Shown here in pieces: positions 1-9,787 of a stretch of 30,450 bases of DNA. Position 1 is the first letter of the stretch, and the number at the start of each line of letters is the position of its first letter. A program made the position numbers and the translations under genes. The notes beneath the pieces are model-generated. The model was not told where the DNA came from, searched no databases, and was given only the letters and a program-made list of their open reading frames with translations. This stretch comes from UBA3071 sp965369635 (GTDB lineage: Bacteria > Chloroflexota > Anaerolineae > UBA3071), in contig CBDURC010000009.1 in the NCBI GenBank assembly GCA_965369635.1, forward strand, positions 1 through 30,450, written 5' to 3'.

Positions 1-18
1 CGCAAGGAGAAGACAATC

Positions 19-408
19 ATGACCATCCCATCTGACCTCAAGTACAGCAAGGAGCACGAGTGGGTCCGCGTGGAAGGCAAGCAGGCGACGGTGGGCATCA
101 CCGCGTTCGCCCAGGAGCAGTTGGGCGACGTGGTCTACGTGGAACTACCGGAGCCGGGCAGCGACGTTGAGTTCATGGTGAGCTTCGGTGTCGTCGAGTC
201 GGTCAAGACTGCTTCGGACCTGTTCTCGCCGCTCAGCGGGACCGTGGTCGAGATCAACGAGCGGCTGGAGGACGAGCCGGAGCTAGTCAATCAGGACCCC
301 TACGGCGATGGCTGGATGATCGTTGTGGAGATGACCAGTCCCAGCGAGGTAGACCAGCTCATGGACGCCGACGGATACGAAGCTTTCCTCAAGACACTGG
401 AGGAGTAG
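19..408 (+). CDS. gcvH: Glycine cleavage system H protein
   Basis: Lipoyl carrier of the glycine cleavage system: it carries the aminomethyl group from the P protein to the T protein and is then reoxidised by the L protein. The 129-residue product has the full length of the family. The lipoylation motif ESVKTASD places the lipoyl lysine at K63, inside the conserved context GVVESVKTASDLFSPLSG. The start is an ATG preceded by AAGGAGA with good spacing. The two P-protein halves follow 241 bp downstream, and gcvT probably lies just off the left edge. The intergenic gap carries repeats rather than a gene. Identification is firm on sequence alone. Confidence 0.97.
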   Translation: MTIPSDLKYSKEHEWVRVEGKQATVGITAFAQEQLGDVVYVELPEPGSDVEFMVSFGVVESVKTASDLFSPLSGTVVEINERLEDEPELVNQDPYGDGWMIVVEMTSPSEVDQLMDADGYEAFLKTLEE

Positions 409-439
409 CGGTGCTACCAGTGATCAGGTATCGGGCCTG

Positions 440-467
440 CAATCTCCAATCTCCAATACCCAATACC
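440..467. repeat. Heptanucleotide tandem repeat, 4 units
   Basis: Four consecutive 7-mers (CAATCTC, CAATCTC, CAATACC, CAATACC) lie in the gcvH-gcvPA gap. They sit in the loop of an inverted repeat whose arms are TCAGGTAT (423-430) and ATACCTGA (463-470). The reverse complement of CAATCTC is the unit of the array at 22674-22715, so both belong to one family. The pattern recalls the STRR heptamers known from filamentous cyanobacteria. Confidence 0.8.
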
Positions 468-533
468 TGACCCCGGATCACTGATAGCTGATGACCTGTC
501 ATTGACGCAGAGTTCTATCGCTGGTGCTACCCT

Positions 534-560
534 ATCGGTTGCATCGGCTTCATCGGCTGA
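534..560 (+). repeat. 27-bp repeat unit, gcvH-gcvPA gap
   Basis: One diverged unit of the 27-bp family, read as ATCGGTTGC, ATCGGCTTC, ATCGGCTGA. A partial unit (GTTCTATCG) precedes it at 512-520. This copy lies outside the his operon, so the family is not confined to histidine genes. Confidence 0.8.
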
Positions 561-575
561 CCAAGGAGTAGAAGC

Positions 576-635
576 AGTCAGCGGAACCAGCGGAAAAGGA
601 GGAAACACTCCGCTCATTCCGCTTGTCCGCTGACC
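576..635 (+). promoter_or_regulatory. Hairpin just upstream of gcvPA
   Basis: Imperfect inverted repeat: the left arm at 576-595 (AGTCAGCGGAACCAGCGGAA) is nearly the reverse complement of 617-635. The right arm ends a few bases before the gcvPA Shine-Dalgarno GGGAGG (639-644). In RNA it would form a long stem next to the ribosome binding site. No U-tract follows, so it is not a simple terminator. It may stabilise the transcript or tune translation. Confidence 0.45.
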
Positions 636-649
636 ATTGGGAGGCGAGT

Positions 650-2020
650 ATGCCCTACATCCCTAACACTGACGCCGATCGGGCGGCGATGCTGGCTGCC
701 ATCGGCGTGGAGCGGATCGAAGACCTCTTTCACGATGTGCCGGAGGCGGTGCGCTTTCCGAGGCTGGAGCTGCCAGATCCGCTGTCCGAACTGGAGATCC
801 AACAAGAATTGCTGATGCTCAGCGAAGTCAGCATCGACCTGAACCACACGGCCTGCTTCCTGGGAGCGGGCGCCTACCGCCACTTCATCCCCAGTGTGGT
901 GGATCAGCTCATCAGCCGCGGCGAGTTCTACACCGCCTACACCCCTTACCAGCCAGAGATCAGCCAAGGCACGCTGCAGGCCATCTTCGAGTACCAGTCC
1001 ATGATCTGTGCCCTCACGGGTATGGAGGTGGCCAACGCCTCCCACTATGACGGCGCGACCGCCGTGGCCGAGGCGGTGATCACAGCGTTTAGTGTCGGCC
1101 GCCGCAAGCGCAAGAAAGCCATCCTCTCGCCGACGCTCCATCCACAGTACCGGGCTGTGGCCCGCACCTACACCCAAGGCATGGGCCTGACCCTGGTCGG
1201 CGACGACGATCTGAGCAACGGGGTGGACGCGCTGGCAGCGCTGTGTGATGGCGACACCGCCTGCGTTATCGTCCAGAACCCCGATTTCCTAGGACAACTC
1301 TACAGCCCGGCGGAAATGCAGATGCTGGCCGACGCTGTGCATGGCTGCGGCGCGCTGCTGGTCGTGGCCGCAGATCCCATCAGTCTAGGGCTCTTCGCCC
1401 CGCCGGGTGACTATGGAGCCGACATCGTCGTGGGCGAGGGACAGCCACTGGGCAACCCCATCAGCTTCGGCGGGCCGTACCTGGGCTTCTTCGCCTGCCG
1501 CAAGCGGTATGTGCGCAGCGTGGCTGGCCGCATCGTGGGGGAGACGGTGGACACGCAGGGGCGGCGTGGCTTCGTCCTGGCCCTGAGCACACGGGAGCAG
1601 CACATACGCCGCGAGAAGGCCAGCTCCAACATTTGCACCAACCAGGCGCTGTGTGCGCTGGCCGCGGGCATCTATCTGGCGGCCATGGGCAAGCGAGGCC
1701 TGCGCCAGGTGGCCGAGCTCTGCTACCACAAGGCTCACTACGCGGCAGCCGAGATCGCCAAGCTGCCAGGCTACGAGATCATGGGCGACAGGCCATTCTT
1801 CAAGGAATTCGTAGTGCGCTGCCCGCAACCGGTAGACAAGATGCTGCGCTATCTTCTGGATGATTGGGCCATCCTGGGCGGCTACGAGTTGGGCCGGGAC
1901 TATCCCGAACTGGACGATGGCCTGCTGGTCTGCGTGACGGAGATGAACAGCAGGGAGAAGATTGATGAGTTGGTGGAAGCGTTGGCGGAGGTTGAGAAGG
2001 GGGGTGAGGGTAATGATTGA
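650..2020 (+). CDS. gcvPA: Glycine dehydrogenase (decarboxylating), subunit 1
   Basis: N-terminal half of the split P protein, which works with GcvPB to decarboxylate glycine and load the aminomethyl group onto GcvH. The product is 456 residues, close to the usual size of GcvPA. Family motifs include MPYIPNTDADRAAML at the N terminus, SHYDGATAVAEA, and QHIRREKASSNICTNQAL near residues 318-335. The PLP lysine is in the partner subunit, as expected. I chose the ATG at 650 over an upstream in-frame TTG at 623 because GGGAGG sits at the right distance and the protein then starts like its relatives. The stop overlaps the start of gcvPB by 8 nt, indicating translational coupling. Confidence 0.96.
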   Translation: MPYIPNTDADRAAMLAAIGVERIEDLFHDVPEAVRFPRLELPDPLSELEIQQELLMLSEVSIDLNHTACFLGAGAYRHFIPSVVDQLISRGEFYTAYTPYQPEISQGTLQAIFEYQSMICALTGMEVANASHYDGATAVAEAVITAFSVGRRKRKKAILSPTLHPQYRAVARTYTQGMGLTLVGDDDLSNGVDALAALCDGDTACVIVQNPDFLGQLYSPAEMQMLADAVHGCGALLVVAADPISLGLFAPPGDYGADIVVGEGQPLGNPISFGGPYLGFFACRKRYVRSVAGRIVGETVDTQGRRGFVLALSTREQHIRREKASSNICTNQALCALAAGIYLAAMGKRGLRQVAELCYHKAHYAAAEIAKLPGYEIMGDRPFFKEFVVRCPQPVDKMLRYLLDDWAILGGYELGRDYPELDDGLLVCVTEMNSREKIDELVEALAEVEKGGEGND

Positions 2021-3467
2021 ACCTTTGCTTTACGAGATCAGCAGCCCGGGCCGCCGCGGGTGCCGGCTGCCGGAGCCGGATGTGCCGCGGGCGAAATTGC
2101 CCGCTGGGTTCCTGCGAGACGACCTGCCGCTGCCCGAGGTGAGCGAGATGGACTTGGTGCGCCACTATGTGCACCTCTCGCAACTCAACCACGCTGTGGA
2201 CACCGGTTTCTATCCCCTGGGCTCGTGTACGATGAAGTACAATCCCAGGGTGAACGAGGCCATATGCCGACTGCCGGGGTTCACCCAACTGCACCCATTC
2301 CAGCCTCCTGACACCGTTCAGGGTGCGCTGGTGCTTCTGTACGAACTGCAGAAGTTCCTGGGGGAGATCAGCGGCTTCCCTGGCATCAGTTTGCAGCCAG
2401 CAGCCGGCGCTCACGGCGAGATGACCGGCGTGCTCATCATGCGCAAGGCGCTCTACGACAGCGGGGAGACGCAGCGGAACGTGATCTTGGTGCCCGATTC
2501 CGCCCACGGCACCAATCCCGCTACCACCAGCATGTCGGGGCTGAAGGTGGTGGAAATTGCCTCAGACGCCGCCGGCAATGTTGACCTGGACGCGCTGCGA
2601 GATCACCTGAACGACCAGGTCGTAGGGTTGATGCTCACCAATCCCAACACGCTGGGCCTCTTTGATGAGCAGGTGCTGGAGGTGACGCGGCTGGTGCATG
2701 AAGCAGGCGGGTTGGTCTACGGCGATGGTGCCAACCTCAATGCCATGCTGGGCATCTGCAAGCCGGCCGACCTGGGCTTCGATGTAATGCATTTCAACCT
2801 GCACAAGACCTTCAGCACGCCACACGGTGGCGGCGGGCCGGGCGCTGGCCCCGTAGGAGTTACTGCTGAGCTGGCTACGTTTCTGCCAGGGCCCATCGTG
2901 GTCGAGCAGGAGGATGAAGAAAGCCCCTTCCTCACCTGGCACGTGCCGGAGAAGAGCATTGGCCCTGTGAAGAGCTTCTACGGCAACTTCGGCGTGCTGG
3001 TGCGCGCCTACACCTACATCCGCATGCTGGGAGCCGAGGGGCTGCGGCGGGTCGCCGAGAACGCCGTGCTCAACGCCAATTACCTGCTTAGCCGCATCCG
3101 CGGCGTCTACCCGCTGCCCTACGACCGCACCTGCATGCATGAATTCGTGGTGGAAGGACGCATCGAGGGCGCGCCGGACGTGCGGGCGCTGGACATCTCC
3201 AAGCGGCTGATGGACTACGGCTTCCACCCGCCGACCAACTACTTCCCTCTCATTGTCCACGAGGCGCTGATGATCGAGCCCACGGAGACGGAGAGCAAGG
3301 AGACCTTGGACGCGTTTGCTGAAGCGCTGTTGAAGATCGCCGAAGAAGCACGGGAGGATCCGGAGCTACTGCACGGCGCGCCGCACACCACGCCGCTGGG
3401 CCGCCTGGACGAGGTGCGCGCCTCGCATCCCAAGACCATGCGCCTCTGCTACGCACCGGGGTGTTAG
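2013..3467 (+). CDS. gcvPB: Glycine dehydrogenase (decarboxylating), subunit 2
   Basis: C-terminal, PLP-binding half of the glycine cleavage P protein. The product is 484 residues. The pyridoxal-phosphate lysine is K265 in HFNLHKTFSTPHGGGGPG, followed by the glycine-rich loop typical of this family. Other landmarks are YPLGSCTMKYNPR near residue 70 and PDSAHGTNPATTSM near residue 160. An upstream in-frame ATG at 1962 lies inside gcvPA. The ATG at 2013 (MIEPLLYE) is preferred because it follows GGGGTGAGGG and matches the usual N terminus. Reading is coupled to gcvPA by the 8-nt overlap. Confidence 0.96.
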   Translation: MIEPLLYEISSPGRRGCRLPEPDVPRAKLPAGFLRDDLPLPEVSEMDLVRHYVHLSQLNHAVDTGFYPLGSCTMKYNPRVNEAICRLPGFTQLHPFQPPDTVQGALVLLYELQKFLGEISGFPGISLQPAAGAHGEMTGVLIMRKALYDSGETQRNVILVPDSAHGTNPATTSMSGLKVVEIASDAAGNVDLDALRDHLNDQVVGLMLTNPNTLGLFDEQVLEVTRLVHEAGGLVYGDGANLNAMLGICKPADLGFDVMHFNLHKTFSTPHGGGGPGAGPVGVTAELATFLPGPIVVEQEDEESPFLTWHVPEKSIGPVKSFYGNFGVLVRAYTYIRMLGAEGLRRVAENAVLNANYLLSRIRGVYPLPYDRTCMHEFVVEGRIEGAPDVRALDISKRLMDYGFHPPTNYFPLIVHEALMIEPTETESKETLDAFAEALLKIAEEAREDPELLHGAPHTTPLGRLDEVRASHPKTMRLCYAPGC

Positions 3468-3492
3468 CGTGCAAGAAGAGGGAGGATGAGTA

Positions 3493-6400
3493 ATGGAGGA
3501 TGGAACGATGTCCGGCAAAAGAGTGTTACTCGCTGTTCTGGTCACCAGCGCCGTGATGCTGGCAGTGGGGGCCGGCCCCCGGCTGCTCGTCATCGGCTCG
3601 GCTGCGGGCCAGTCCACCCACAGCGGACCTGAGCTGACTCAGACCACGGTCACCCTGACCCCGGTGGCCGACGCCAGCATAGATGCTGCGGAGCCCGATA
3701 CGAACTTCGGTGTCGCCGAAACGCTGGTGGTGTATTACGGTGGTGAAAACGAGATGGGGCGCGCCCTGATCCGCTTCAACCTGGCTGCCGCAGTGCCGCC
3801 TGAGGCTATCATAGATTCGGCGCGGCTCGACCTATACCTACAGGCCACTGAGGGCGCAGACGTTATCAACATGGTCGCCCGCCGCCTGACCCAGGACTGG
3901 GTCGAGTCCGAGGTGACGTGGAACACCGCACCAGTTGCAGGGGAACCTGTCATCGCAGAGCCAGTAGATGATAGGTTGGGGTACAAGAGCCTGGACGTCA
4001 CCGACATCGTGCGCGCCTGGCACAACGTTCCCCACTACGGCCTGGAGCTGTGGGGACCCGAAGGCGAGACGCTTTACCAGCGGGTGTTCGAGAGCCGAGA
4101 GGGCGGCGAGATGCCACCGCGCTTGGTGGTGACCTATCACGTGCCCGAAGCTGAGCCCTATACGTTCGCCGGCCACGTCTACCAGGGCAGCCCGGCCGAC
4201 ACCAGTACGCCCGTCGGCGACGTCACAGTGGGACTTTGGGGCGATGAGAACGAATGGCCTGAGGACGGCCGGACCCTTTTGACCGAGACGGCCACCGATG
4301 GCGCCGGCGAGTTCACCCTGGTTTGGGAGCCGGGGGAGCTCTCCTTTCCCTACTACCACATCATCGAGGAAGACCCGCCAGGTACCTTCTCCACCGGCGC
4401 CCAGGTTGAGCCGCCGGGCTACGTGAAGAACTACAACGTGGTGTCATACAGGGACATCACGCCGGGCGAATACGGCGGTATCGCCTTCTGGGACCAGCCT
4501 GAGGCCGAGGACACGCCGACGGCCACCGCAACGGGCGAACCTCCGCGCACGGCTACACCCACCAGCACGCGCGTGACGGATACGCCCACGCTCTCGCCCA
4601 CCCCGACAGGCACGCTGTCCCCTGGCTGCATCGAGCTGCTGGTCAACGGCGACTTCGAGACGGGAGATCTCCCGCCGTGGGGCCGCGACGGTGCCGTGGG
4701 GTTGGGACCGGGACGCAACAGTGACTACGGCGCCTGGTTGGGTGGCTCCGACAACGCCGGCGGCGAGCTGTGGCAAGGGGTGAGTGTTCCCCCCGGTGCC
4801 AACCCTGTGCGCCTGGAATTCTGGTGGCTGGCTGAGGCTGAGGTCGAACAGCCCGGCGACGCGCTCGATGTGATCATCCAGCATGGTGAGCAGGCGGACA
4901 ACCTACGCACCCTGCGGGCGGTGGAGCCCCTGGGGCAGTGGCGTCAGGAGGCGGTGGACCTGACTGCCTACGCCGGCATGGAGATCGCCCTCACCTTCCT
5001 GGTCCACACCGACGGCGAAGTGCCCAGCACCTTCCACCTGGATGACGTCAGCTTGAAAGCCTGCGGGGTATCCACGTCAACGCCGACTGCAACAGCCACC
5101 ACCCCGGCTACGCACACCCGAACTCCCTCACCCACGCTCCTCCTCTCCCCCTCGCCGACGCCCTCACCTACCCGGACACCGACGACAACGCCTACCCTCT
5201 CGCCCATGCCAGGGGCGATCTGCACGCTCGAAGACCTCAGCCCCGGCCCCGGCAGCACGCCCCAACCTGTATCGTGGAACGCTTCTCTGTGGGGCAAGAT
5301 GTTGTCCCTGTCCATCACCGGCATTCCAGGGGTCATCGGGCCGGCCACCAGTTGGACCACCCTCAACGGGAACGTACTGGTAGAGGGCCTGGCCGCTGCG
5401 GATCAGGATGGCAAGCTGATGCTATTCTACTGGTATCCTGGCAGTGACTGGAAGGCGGTCAACATCACAGAAAAGACCGGCCGTACCATCGCTATCGAGC
5501 GACCGGAATACTGGCTCTTCACCGACACCGCCGGCCCCTACGAGAAGCTGGCCGCGCCGGCCCCCAACGGCGACCTGCTGGTCTTCGCCTGGCGCGCTGA
5601 GACGGACTGGCAGGCCACGAACCTGTCCTCCCTCACCGGCAAGAAGATCACCGGGCCGGTGACCGCCTGGGTGACGCCTCTCGGCAGCCAGCACGTGGAA
5701 CACCTGGCCGCCCGGGCGACCAACGACGATCTGCTGGTCTTCTACCGACAGACGGGCGGCGCGTGGCAGGTGGTCAACGTCACCACCCTCACCGGCCAGA
5801 AGGTGGGTGGACCGGCCACCAGTTGGACCCTGGAGGGCGGCCCCGAAGTGATCGAACGACTGGCCGCCCCGGCCTCCAACGGCGACTTGCTCCTCTTCAC
5901 CTACCAGCCCAGCACCAACTGGCAGGTAACAAACCTGAGCCAGATCACCGGCCAGAAAGTGGGCGGGCCGGCCACCGACTGGATCGCCCCCACCGGCCCG
6001 CGCGCCGAGAATCTGGCGGCGCCGGCCCCCAACGGCGACCTGGTCATCTTCCACTCCGATCCCATCGAGGGCGGCTGGCACGTGACCAACGTCACGTCTG
6101 TCACCGGCCAGCGGGTGAGCGGGCCGGCCACCAACTGGCAAACCCAGAGCGGCAGCACCTGGTACGAACATCTCGCCGCCCCCGGCCCGAACCAGCACCT
6201 GTACGCCTTCCACAAGGCGACCGGCGGAGCCTGGCAGGTGCGGGATGTGACCAACATCACCGGCCAGACTATCACCCACACGCCCACCAGTTGGGTCACC
6301 CCCAACGGGCCGGTGCTGGTGGAACACCTGGCCGCCCCGAGCTGGGATGGCCGGCTGTACCTCTTCTACTGGGAGCCAAGCCACGATTGGAAGATGGTCA

Positions 6401-9400
6401 ACGTCTCCCTGAAAGCCAGTGGCCGCACCGTCTACGCCGCTGCGGAGAAGGCCGGCGTGTGGCGCTCCCGCGATTACGGCATCAACTGGGAGCAACTGAC
6501 GCGCCCACAGCCGGCCCAGAGCGCCAGCCCTGTCGGCTCACTGGACGTGCCAGTGGTACACGACGTCGCCGTGTCGCCGGTGGACCCGCGTCTGGTGCTG
6601 GCCGGTACCGGCAACGATAACCGCAACCCGTCACGATCGGGTATCTACCGCTCCACGGACGGGGGCGCCACCTGGACGCGGGAGCACCAATTCACATGCG
6701 GCAACCAGGTGCAGCCGGCCACCCAGGTGATCTTCGCCCCCGACGATCCCACCACGCTGTATGCAGCCGGCGGTTGTGCCATTGCCATCAGCACCGACAG
6801 CGGCGACTCCTGGACCGATGTCACGCTGCCCGGCACGGCCGCTTGGTCGCGGGCGTGGCACGTGGCGGTCAGCCCCCTCTTGCCGGGTGACGTGCGGCGC
6901 GGGTTTGCCTGTGGCAGCGGCAACCTGTGGTACTCGCCGGACAGCGGGCAGCACTGGTACCGAGACCAGGGCGCTGCGCAGAGCCTGCCGGCCGGCTTCT
7001 GCGCGCCAACCACTCTGGGTAACGGTGACGCCGCCCAGACGTTGGCCATAGAGCCTGGCAAGCCCGACCACGTCTACCTGGCCTATCAGCACAACGCCAA
7101 CGGCCCCAGCTACTTCCACCCGGCCGAGGCGGGGTCGGACGGCGTCCACTGCAACACCCCGGTTGTCTACGACAGCGACAACGACAGCACGTATGACGCC
7201 GGGGAACTGCGCATCTGGGGACTGAGCGCGACGGCGGGTGCGAGCCTGCAAGATGATCCCAAGATCATGTTTGTAGATACCAACACCAATAATGTTCTGG
7301 ACGGCAATGAAACGGTCGTCCACGATACCAACGGGGACGGTGTCTACAGCGCGATCTCCTCTACGAAGAACGAACCGGTGTTGCGTGGCACCGCGCCGGG
7401 TGTTGGAACACACCTGCGGGATGACCCCAAGATCAAGCACGTTGATCTTGGAACCGCATTCGGGCCTCGGGGTTGTGGTGAAGGGTCGCTGTGGTACGGT
7501 GATTTGTCCAGCTTTGACCCCAATCATCCCAACGCTCTCAGCGGCAGTTGGACGCAGTTGCCGGGGCCGGCGGTGTTCTGGGGCAATACCGGCAGCGGGG
7601 CTGCTTTCGTCTACACCCACGCCACCTCGAATGGCTATCTGGTGTTTTTTGCCGAGCAGGACACCCTCCACGTCAGCGTGGGCAAGCCCTCCGAAGGAAG
7701 CTGGCACCGGCTGGACGGCTGGGATGCTTCCGAAAACAAGCGGCAGAACAAGCTGTACAACGTGACCACGGTCCACGTGGACCCCCACGGGCTGGCTATC
7801 TCTCCTGATTTCGACCTGACGCTGAAGCCGTCGGACCAGGAAGATCCCTACAACATGAACAGGGAGCTGGACCGGTGCCGTGGTGGCCGGCTGTGGTACT
7901 CCAACGACGGCGGCGTTTACCGCAGCGACGATTGTGGCCAGACATGGATTCCGACCTACGCCGGCCTGAGCACCCTGGCGGCCGTGAACGTGGGCGGGGT
8001 GGCGCGGTCAGGTGTTGCGCCGGCCCTCTACTTCGGCACGGGCGACAACGACGACTTCTACTCCCTGGACGGTGGCGCGACGTGGCGCAGCGGCGTTGAC
8101 ATCTGTGGTGATTGCAACGCCTGGTACGGCGATCCGGCACAGCCCAACCGGGTGCTTGGGCTTTCACGCACGATTGCCCCCTTCGGCCTCTACGTGAACC
8201 CCAGCGGCTATCCGGATCCCGGCAATAGCTCCCAGAAGCTGACCGTTTCCGTTCCGACGGTTGCTGCTTCGGCCCAATCGAAGCTTATCCAGTTGCCTGG
8301 TTATCGGCCCATCATCCAGACGCTGGCCGGGCAACAGCCTTTGGCGAACGGCGACTACGTCCTGATCCAGGAAATCCGGCCGCCGGCACCAAGCCCGGCC
8401 CGGCGGGTGCTGCTGAGGGCGCGGAACAGCATCAACACAGCATCTCCCTGGGTCCAGGAGGGGCCGGACCTGCCGGCTGGCGTCACCCTGGTTCAGGCAG
8501 CAGGCGGACACGCTACCCCTACCCACTACGTGGGCAACAATACCGGCCTGTGGAAGAGCCATCGGAACGCCCAGGGGAACATCGACCAGTGGCAGCAGAT
8601 CGTACCCGGCGGCGGTGCGATCATCGCTCGCAAGTTCTTCGTCAACCCGTACAACGCCAACGAGATCTACATCGTGGACAACAACGCCGTGAGACACTCC
8701 ACGGACGGTGGCACCACCTGGCCGGTGGATACGCTGCTCGACGCTGCGCTGACAGCCGGCGGCGAGTTCAAGTACACATGTGGCGCCGGCCACCTGGATT
8801 TTGACTGGTGCGTTCTCAACGATCTGGTCTTTGACCGACAGTCACCCCAGACGCGCTTCGCCGTGGGGATGGCCGGTGTCTTCTACTCCGGCGATGGCAC
8901 CAATTGGTTCCGGCTGGTGGACACCCGCGCCCTGCCCAGCCGGCCAGTGGGAGCCTACTTCAACCCCATCACCAATCCGAACGACCGTAGTCTGCACATC
9001 GCCTTCCTGGGCCGCGGCATCATGCGCTGCCACCCCATCCCATCTCAACCGCCGACACCGGTGCCGTCGCCGTCGCCGACATCTGGTCCTTCGCCCACGC
9101 CCACTCTGACCCCCACACCGGTGCCCTCACCTCCGCCGCAGGGCGAATCGCTCATCGACAACGGCGGTTTCGAGACCGGTGGATGGACGCCCTGGGAGGC
9201 GTTTGGGGCCGCCGAAGTGGTGGATGAGCGCGCCCACTCGGGTCGTTTTAGCCTGCGGATGGGCACGGTCAACGACAGCATCGACCAACTCTCCCGGACC
9301 GTGAGGTTGCCGGAGGACGCCGATATGATCACGCTATCGTACTGGTGGTACATCGAGTCGGAGGACTTCCAGCCCTGGGCCGACACGCTGCGCGTGCTGG

Positions 9401-9735
9401 TGCAATGGGAAGGTGGAGGCGCTACGTTGGAAGCCCTCACCAACTCTGACCTGCAGTTCCAGTGGCGTCAGTCCTGGTTCGACCTCAGCGCCTATCGGGG
9501 CCAGCAGGTGACTCTGACCTTCCGCGGCGAGCAGAACGCGAAAGCCTCGACCCTGTTCTACCTAGACGACATCCGCCTAGATGCGCACTATCTGCACCAG
9601 ACATACCTGCCCCTGGTGCTGCGCCACTACCCGAGCCAGGGGCTGGTCTTTGAGCGTGGCATCTGGGCGCGAATCTTGTTCGCCGGTCTACTGACGATCG
9701 GGATGGGCGTTGTACTCATGAAGCGTGAGACGTAA
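3493..9735 (+). CDS. Very large secreted, membrane-anchored multidomain protein (two propeller-like regions)
   Basis: 2080-residue exported protein of unknown substrate. Order: signal peptide (residues 1 to about 38), a DNRLRE/CBM96-like domain with VTWNTAP (49-217), a carboxypeptidase-regulatory/Cna-like beta domain (224-335), a Pro/Thr linker (336-376), a jelly-roll-like NGDFETGDLPPWG domain (379-525), a second linker, and seven repeats of about 52 residues (about 612-977; consensus HLAAPAPNGDLLVF, NVTxxTGQKVGGPATSW) suggesting a seven-bladed propeller. Then comes a long Asp-box/BNR region (about 980-1845; STDGGATW, STDSGDSW, SLDGGATW), interrupted by Ca-loop-like DSDNDSTYDAGE and DTNTNNVLDGNE near 1227-1280. 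It ends with a linker, a second NGGFETGGW domain (1884-2030), YLPLVLRHY, a membrane helix (2056-2076) and a KRET tail. ATG 3493 and ATG 3508 both have GGAGG spacing. It starts 25 bp after gcvPB and may be cotranscribed. I do not know its ligand. Confidence 0.85.
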   Translation: MEDGTMSGKRVLLAVLVTSAVMLAVGAGPRLLVIGSAAGQSTHSGPELTQTTVTLTPVADASIDAAEPDTNFGVAETLVVYYGGENEMGRALIRFNLAAAVPPEAIIDSARLDLYLQATEGADVINMVARRLTQDWVESEVTWNTAPVAGEPVIAEPVDDRLGYKSLDVTDIVRAWHNVPHYGLELWGPEGETLYQRVFESREGGEMPPRLVVTYHVPEAEPYTFAGHVYQGSPADTSTPVGDVTVGLWGDENEWPEDGRTLLTETATDGAGEFTLVWEPGELSFPYYHIIEEDPPGTFSTGAQVEPPGYVKNYNVVSYRDITPGEYGGIAFWDQPEAEDTPTATATGEPPRTATPTSTRVTDTPTLSPTPTGTLSPGCIELLVNGDFETGDLPPWGRDGAVGLGPGRNSDYGAWLGGSDNAGGELWQGVSVPPGANPVRLEFWWLAEAEVEQPGDALDVIIQHGEQADNLRTLRAVEPLGQWRQEAVDLTAYAGMEIALTFLVHTDGEVPSTFHLDDVSLKACGVSTSTPTATATTPATHTRTPSPTLLLSPSPTPSPTRTPTTTPTLSPMPGAICTLEDLSPGPGSTPQPVSWNASLWGKMLSLSITGIPGVIGPATSWTTLNGNVLVEGLAAADQDGKLMLFYWYPGSDWKAVNITEKTGRTIAIERPEYWLFTDTAGPYEKLAAPAPNGDLLVFAWRAETDWQATNLSSLTGKKITGPVTAWVTPLGSQHVEHLAARATNDDLLVFYRQTGGAWQVVNVTTLTGQKVGGPATSWTLEGGPEVIERLAAPASNGDLLLFTYQPSTNWQVTNLSQITGQKVGGPATDWIAPTGPRAENLAAPAPNGDLVIFHSDPIEGGWHVTNVTSVTGQRVSGPATNWQTQSGSTWYEHLAAPGPNQHLYAFHKATGGAWQVRDVTNITGQTITHTPTSWVTPNGPVLVEHLAAPSWDGRLYLFYWEPSHDWKMVNVSLKASGRTVYAAAEKAGVWRSRDYGINWEQLTRPQPAQSASPVGSLDVPVVHDVAVSPVDPRLVLAGTGNDNRNPSRSGIYRSTDGGATWTREHQFTCGNQVQPATQVIFAPDDPTTLYAAGGCAIAISTDSGDSWTDVTLPGTAAWSRAWHVAVSPLLPGDVRRGFACGSGNLWYSPDSGQHWYRDQGAAQSLPAGFCAPTTLGNGDAAQTLAIEPGKPDHVYLAYQHNANGPSYFHPAEAGSDGVHCNTPVVYDSDNDSTYDAGELRIWGLSATAGASLQDDPKIMFVDTNTNNVLDGNETVVHDTNGDGVYSAISSTKNEPVLRGTAPGVGTHLRDDPKIKHVDLGTAFGPRGCGEGSLWYGDLSSFDPNHPNALSGSWTQLPGPAVFWGNTGSGAAFVYTHATSNGYLVFFAEQDTLHVSVGKPSEGSWHRLDGWDASENKRQNKLYNVTTVHVDPHGLAISPDFDLTLKPSDQEDPYNMNRELDRCRGGRLWYSNDGGVYRSDDCGQTWIPTYAGLSTLAAVNVGGVARSGVAPALYFGTGDNDDFYSLDGGATWRSGVDICGDCNAWYGDPAQPNRVLGLSRTIAPFGLYVNPSGYPDPGNSSQKLTVSVPTVAASAQSKLIQLPGYRPIIQTLAGQQPLANGDYVLIQEIRPPAPSPARRVLLRARNSINTASPWVQEGPDLPAGVTLVQAAGGHATPTHYVGNNTGLWKSHRNAQGNIDQWQQIVPGGGAIIARKFFVNPYNANEIYIVDNNAVRHSTDGGTTWPVDTLLDAALTAGGEFKYTCGAGHLDFDWCVLNDLVFDRQSPQTRFAVGMAGVFYSGDGTNWFRLVDTRALPSRPVGAYFNPITNPNDRSLHIAFLGRGIMRCHPIPSQPPTPVPSPSPTSGPSPTPTLTPTPVPSPPPQGESLIDNGGFETGGWTPWEAFGAAEVVDERAHSGRFSLRMGTVNDSIDQLSRTVRLPEDADMITLSYWWYIESEDFQPWADTLRVLVQWEGGGATLEALTNSDLQFQWRQSWFDLSAYRGQQVTLTFRGEQNAKASTLFYLDDIRLDAHYLHQTYLPLVLRHYPSQGLVFERGIWARILFAGLLTIGMGVVLMKRET

Positions 9736-9787
9736 GGGGAGAGGCAAGATGTTGAACCGACGGTAGTCGTAGAAAAGTAAGTGATGG

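Noticed and set aside
5422..6495. Long open frames on the minus strand opposite the exoprotein, glycine dehydrogenase and his genes
   Set aside because: They mirror the codon bias of high-GC genes on the other strand, have no recognisable motifs and no ribosome binding sites.
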